A DNA stretch of 64,000 bases from Thermoleptolyngbya sichuanensis A183 (GTDB lineage: Bacteria > Cyanobacteriota > Cyanobacteriia > Elainellales > Elainellaceae): assembly GCF_013177315.1 (NCBI RefSeq), contig NZ_CP053661.1:3162001-3226000 (forward strand). The letters run 5' to 3'. The position numbers and the translations under genes are program-made. Positions 62,166-64,000 of this stretch are shown here, one piece after another; the stretch's first letter is position 1, and every line of letters starts with the position of its first letter. The notes beneath the pieces were generated by a model. That model was not told where the DNA came from. It did not search any database and saw nothing but the letters and a program-made list of their open reading frames with translations.

Positions 62166-63812
62166 ATGACCACTGCCGAACCGATCTGGATTTACGACAC
62201 CACCCTGCGCGACGGTGCCCAGCGAGAAGGGCTGTCGCTTTCCTTAGAAGACAAGCTGCGAATCGCCCACCAGCTTGACCAGATGGGCATTCCCTTTATC
62301 GAAGGTGGCTGGCCGGGCGCAAACCCCAAAGACGTGCAGTTTTTCTGGCAAATCAAAGAAGAACCGCTGTCCCAGGCGGAAATTGTGGCTTTTTGTTCTA
62401 CTCGCCGACCGGGACGCACCGCTGCCGAAGACCCGATGCTGCAACCGATTTTGTCGGCGGGGACGCGCTGGGTGACGGTGTTTGGGAAGTCGTGGGATCT
62501 GCACGTTGTCGAGGGGCTGAAGACCACGCTGGACGAAAACCTGGAGATGATCCGCGATACGCTGAGCTATTTCCGCAGCCAGGGGCGGCGCGTAATCTAC
62601 GACGCAGAGCATTGGTTTGACGGGTATCGGCAAAATCCTGACTATGCGCTGGAAACCCTGGGGGCGGCGATCGCCGGAGGGGCGGAATGGCTCGTCCTCT
62701 GCGACACCAACGGCGGCACGCTGCCCCAAGACGTGGCCACGATTACCCGCGCGGTATCCAAATATATTGTCAATCACCTGGCTAGCCACCCGCTCGACCC
62801 CGATCGCCCTGCTCCCCAAATCGGCATCCATACCCACAATGACTCTGGCACGGCGGTGGCCAATGCCCTGGCGGCCGTGGGCGAGGGCGCACGCATGGTG
62901 CAGGGCACGATCAACGGCTACGGCGAGCGCTGCGGCAATGCCAACCTATGCACGCTGATCCCCAACCTCCAACTGAAGCTGGGCTATGCCTGCGTCCGTG
63001 AGGAGCAACTGGCCAAACTAACCGACACCAGCCGCCTGATCAGCGAGATTGTCAATCTGGCCCCGGACGACCACGCGCCATTTGTGGGACTATCTGCCTT
63101 TGCCCACAAGGGCGGCATCCACGTCAGCGCCGTAGAGCGCAACCCGCTGACCTACGAACACATCCGCCCAGAGCAGGTGGGCAACCGCCGCCGCATTGTG
63201 ATTTCTGACCAGGCCGGGCTGAGCAATGTGCTGGCCAAGGCCCGCAGCTTTGGCATCGAGCTAGAAAAGGATGATCCCACCTGTCGCCATATTTTGCAGC
63301 ACTTGAAAACGCTGGAAAACGAAGGGTATCAGTTTGAAGCGGCGGAGGCTAGCTTTGAGCTGCTGATGCGGGAGGCGCTGGGGCAGCGGCAGCGGTTCTT
63401 TGAGCTACAGGGCTTTCAGGCGCGGTGCGATATGGCTCCAGAGATGAATGACGGCAATTCCTACGCGCTGGCAACGATCAAGGTCCGGATTGACGGCAAG
63501 GACTATCTGGAGGCGGCTGAGGGCAATGGCCCCGTGTCGGCGCTGGATGCAGCCCTGCGGAAGGCGCTGGTGAATGTTTACCCGGCGATCGCCCAATTCC
63601 ACCTGACGGATTACAAAGTGCGGATTCTCGATGGCGGCGCGGGGACTTCGGCCAAAACTCGCGTGCTGGTGGAGTCGAGCAATGGCCACCAGCGCTGGAC
63701 GACCGTGGGCGTGTCTACCAACATCATCGAAGCGTCTTATCAGGCGGTGGTGGAGGGACTGGAATATGGTCTGCTGCTACAAAATCAGGCGGAGGCAGTG
63801 CTTAGCACCTGA
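62166..63812 (+). CDS. cimA: Citramalate synthase
   Basis: A 548-residue enzyme of the DRE-TIM family that condenses pyruvate and acetyl-CoA to (R)-citramalate, a route to isoleucine without threonine. IYDTTLRDGAQREGLSLSLE carries the catalytic DRDG-type Arg-Asp. FIEGGWPGANPKDVQFF is the motif that separates CimA from isopropylmalate synthase. IGIHTHNDSGTAVANAL has the metal-binding His pair. TINGYGERCGNANLCTLIP and FAHKGGIHVSAV follow, and the C-terminal LeuA allosteric domain starts near residue 400. ATG at 62166 is chosen because the upstream codons do not look like the family. Confidence 0.94.
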   Translation: MTTAEPIWIYDTTLRDGAQREGLSLSLEDKLRIAHQLDQMGIPFIEGGWPGANPKDVQFFWQIKEEPLSQAEIVAFCSTRRPGRTAAEDPMLQPILSAGTRWVTVFGKSWDLHVVEGLKTTLDENLEMIRDTLSYFRSQGRRVIYDAEHWFDGYRQNPDYALETLGAAIAGGAEWLVLCDTNGGTLPQDVATITRAVSKYIVNHLASHPLDPDRPAPQIGIHTHNDSGTAVANALAAVGEGARMVQGTINGYGERCGNANLCTLIPNLQLKLGYACVREEQLAKLTDTSRLISEIVNLAPDDHAPFVGLSAFAHKGGIHVSAVERNPLTYEHIRPEQVGNRRRIVISDQAGLSNVLAKARSFGIELEKDDPTCRHILQHLKTLENEGYQFEAAEASFELLMREALGQRQRFFELQGFQARCDMAPEMNDGNSYALATIKVRIDGKDYLEAAEGNGPVSALDAALRKALVNVYPAIAQFHLTDYKVRILDGGAGTSAKTRVLVESSNGHQRWTTVGVSTNIIEASYQAVVEGLEYGLLLQNQAEAVLST

Positions 63813-63911
63813 AGTCGAAACTCGGCCGAAGCAGCAGGGATTAATCCTATTCCTGCAAAACTTCGTCATACTGATGAGAAATAACGTGAGAAGTAACGGG
63901 GTTGCCCCTCC

Positions 63912-64000
63912 ATGCCCACGTTGATTTCACTCCAGTCCTGTCGCCACGGGGTCGGCAGAACCAATCTGACGGCAAATTTGGCAGCTTGCATTGCCGCCCA
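63912..64000 (+). CDS. ParA/MinD-like ATPase, N-terminal fragment
   Basis: The first 29 codons of a gene cut by the window edge: MPTLISLQSCRHGVGRTNLT, then ANLAACIAA. It matches the first strand, phosphate loop and helix of ParA/MinD-type ATPases. The loop reads CRHGVGRTNLT, with Arg where the P-loop Lys is usual (GKT/S to GRTN) and without the N-terminal deviant Lys. If the rest agrees, it is a divergent member. It lies 99 bp downstream of cimA. Confidence 0.5.
   Translation, partial: MPTLISLQSCRHGVGRTNLTANLAACIAA

Overview
The window comes from a cyanobacterium. It carries psbA (photosystem II D1 protein), a ThiO-ThiG fusion, a CobA-HemD fusion, glgB and cimA. The palindrome GCGATCGC (HIP1) is very frequent, and short heptamer arrays occur in spacers. 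GC is moderately high except in an AT-rich part of the sugar cluster. A Leptolyngbya-like, possibly thermophilic lineage would fit, but the genus cannot be proved from the sequence.

Layout. (1) 1-6938: edge of a polysaccharide locus: the first 24 codons of a Wzx-like flippase, a GT4 glycosyltransferase, then a forward block of a Wza-like export protein, a Wzc-like ATPase and glucokinase. (2) 6939-17810: housekeeping and membrane genes: DUF389, DUF456, a MoxR ATPase, an M28 peptidase, an aldo/keto reductase with two Fe-S motifs, a ferrochelatase-like protein with a histidine-rich tail, a GNAT acetyltransferase, an exported methyltransferase and a DUF362 protein. (3) 17950-23430: three insertion sequences (IS630, an IS4/IS701-like element, IS4) around a Wzz-like gene. 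(4) 23524-37438: a reverse-strand exopolysaccharide operon: ABC flippase, pyruvyltransferase-like protein, GT2-like enzyme, PhyH dioxygenase, six GT4 enzymes and a Wzy-like polymerase. A second Wzc-like ATPase is divergent at 38003. (5) 40241-45640: a DUF3352 protein, a 59-residue membrane protein, three 92-bp hairpin repeats, and a PTPA-CTERM nidogen-domain gene broken by a small transposon and involved in a 756-bp tandem duplication with an IS630. (6) 46114-64000: Uma2, a double ABC ATPase, glgB, cobA/hemD, coaE, an IS1 remnant, psbA, an M23 peptidase, a bactofilin, thiO/thiG, two related small membrane proteins, cimA and the first codons of a ParA/MinD-like gene.

How it works together. Regions 1, 3 and 4 describe one process: glucokinase supplies glucose-6-phosphate, glycosyltransferases and decorating enzymes build the repeat unit, a flippase and polymerase move and extend it, and Wzc/Wza-type proteins control length and export it. 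An IS4 now separates the polymerase gene from the downstream Wzz-like gene.

The most unusual part is the record of nested mobile-element events. A 136-bp MITE-like element occurs twice without visible differences. One copy received an IS630 in its terminal repeat at a TA, and then part of that IS was caught in a 756-bp tandem duplication. The other copy sits in an IS1 transposase gene. A different 161-bp element with a 9-bp target duplication splits the PTPA-CTERM gene; removing it on paper restores one open frame of 293 codons. No CRISPR array, tRNA or rRNA was recognised, and I see no clear evidence of an entirely new defence or metabolic system.
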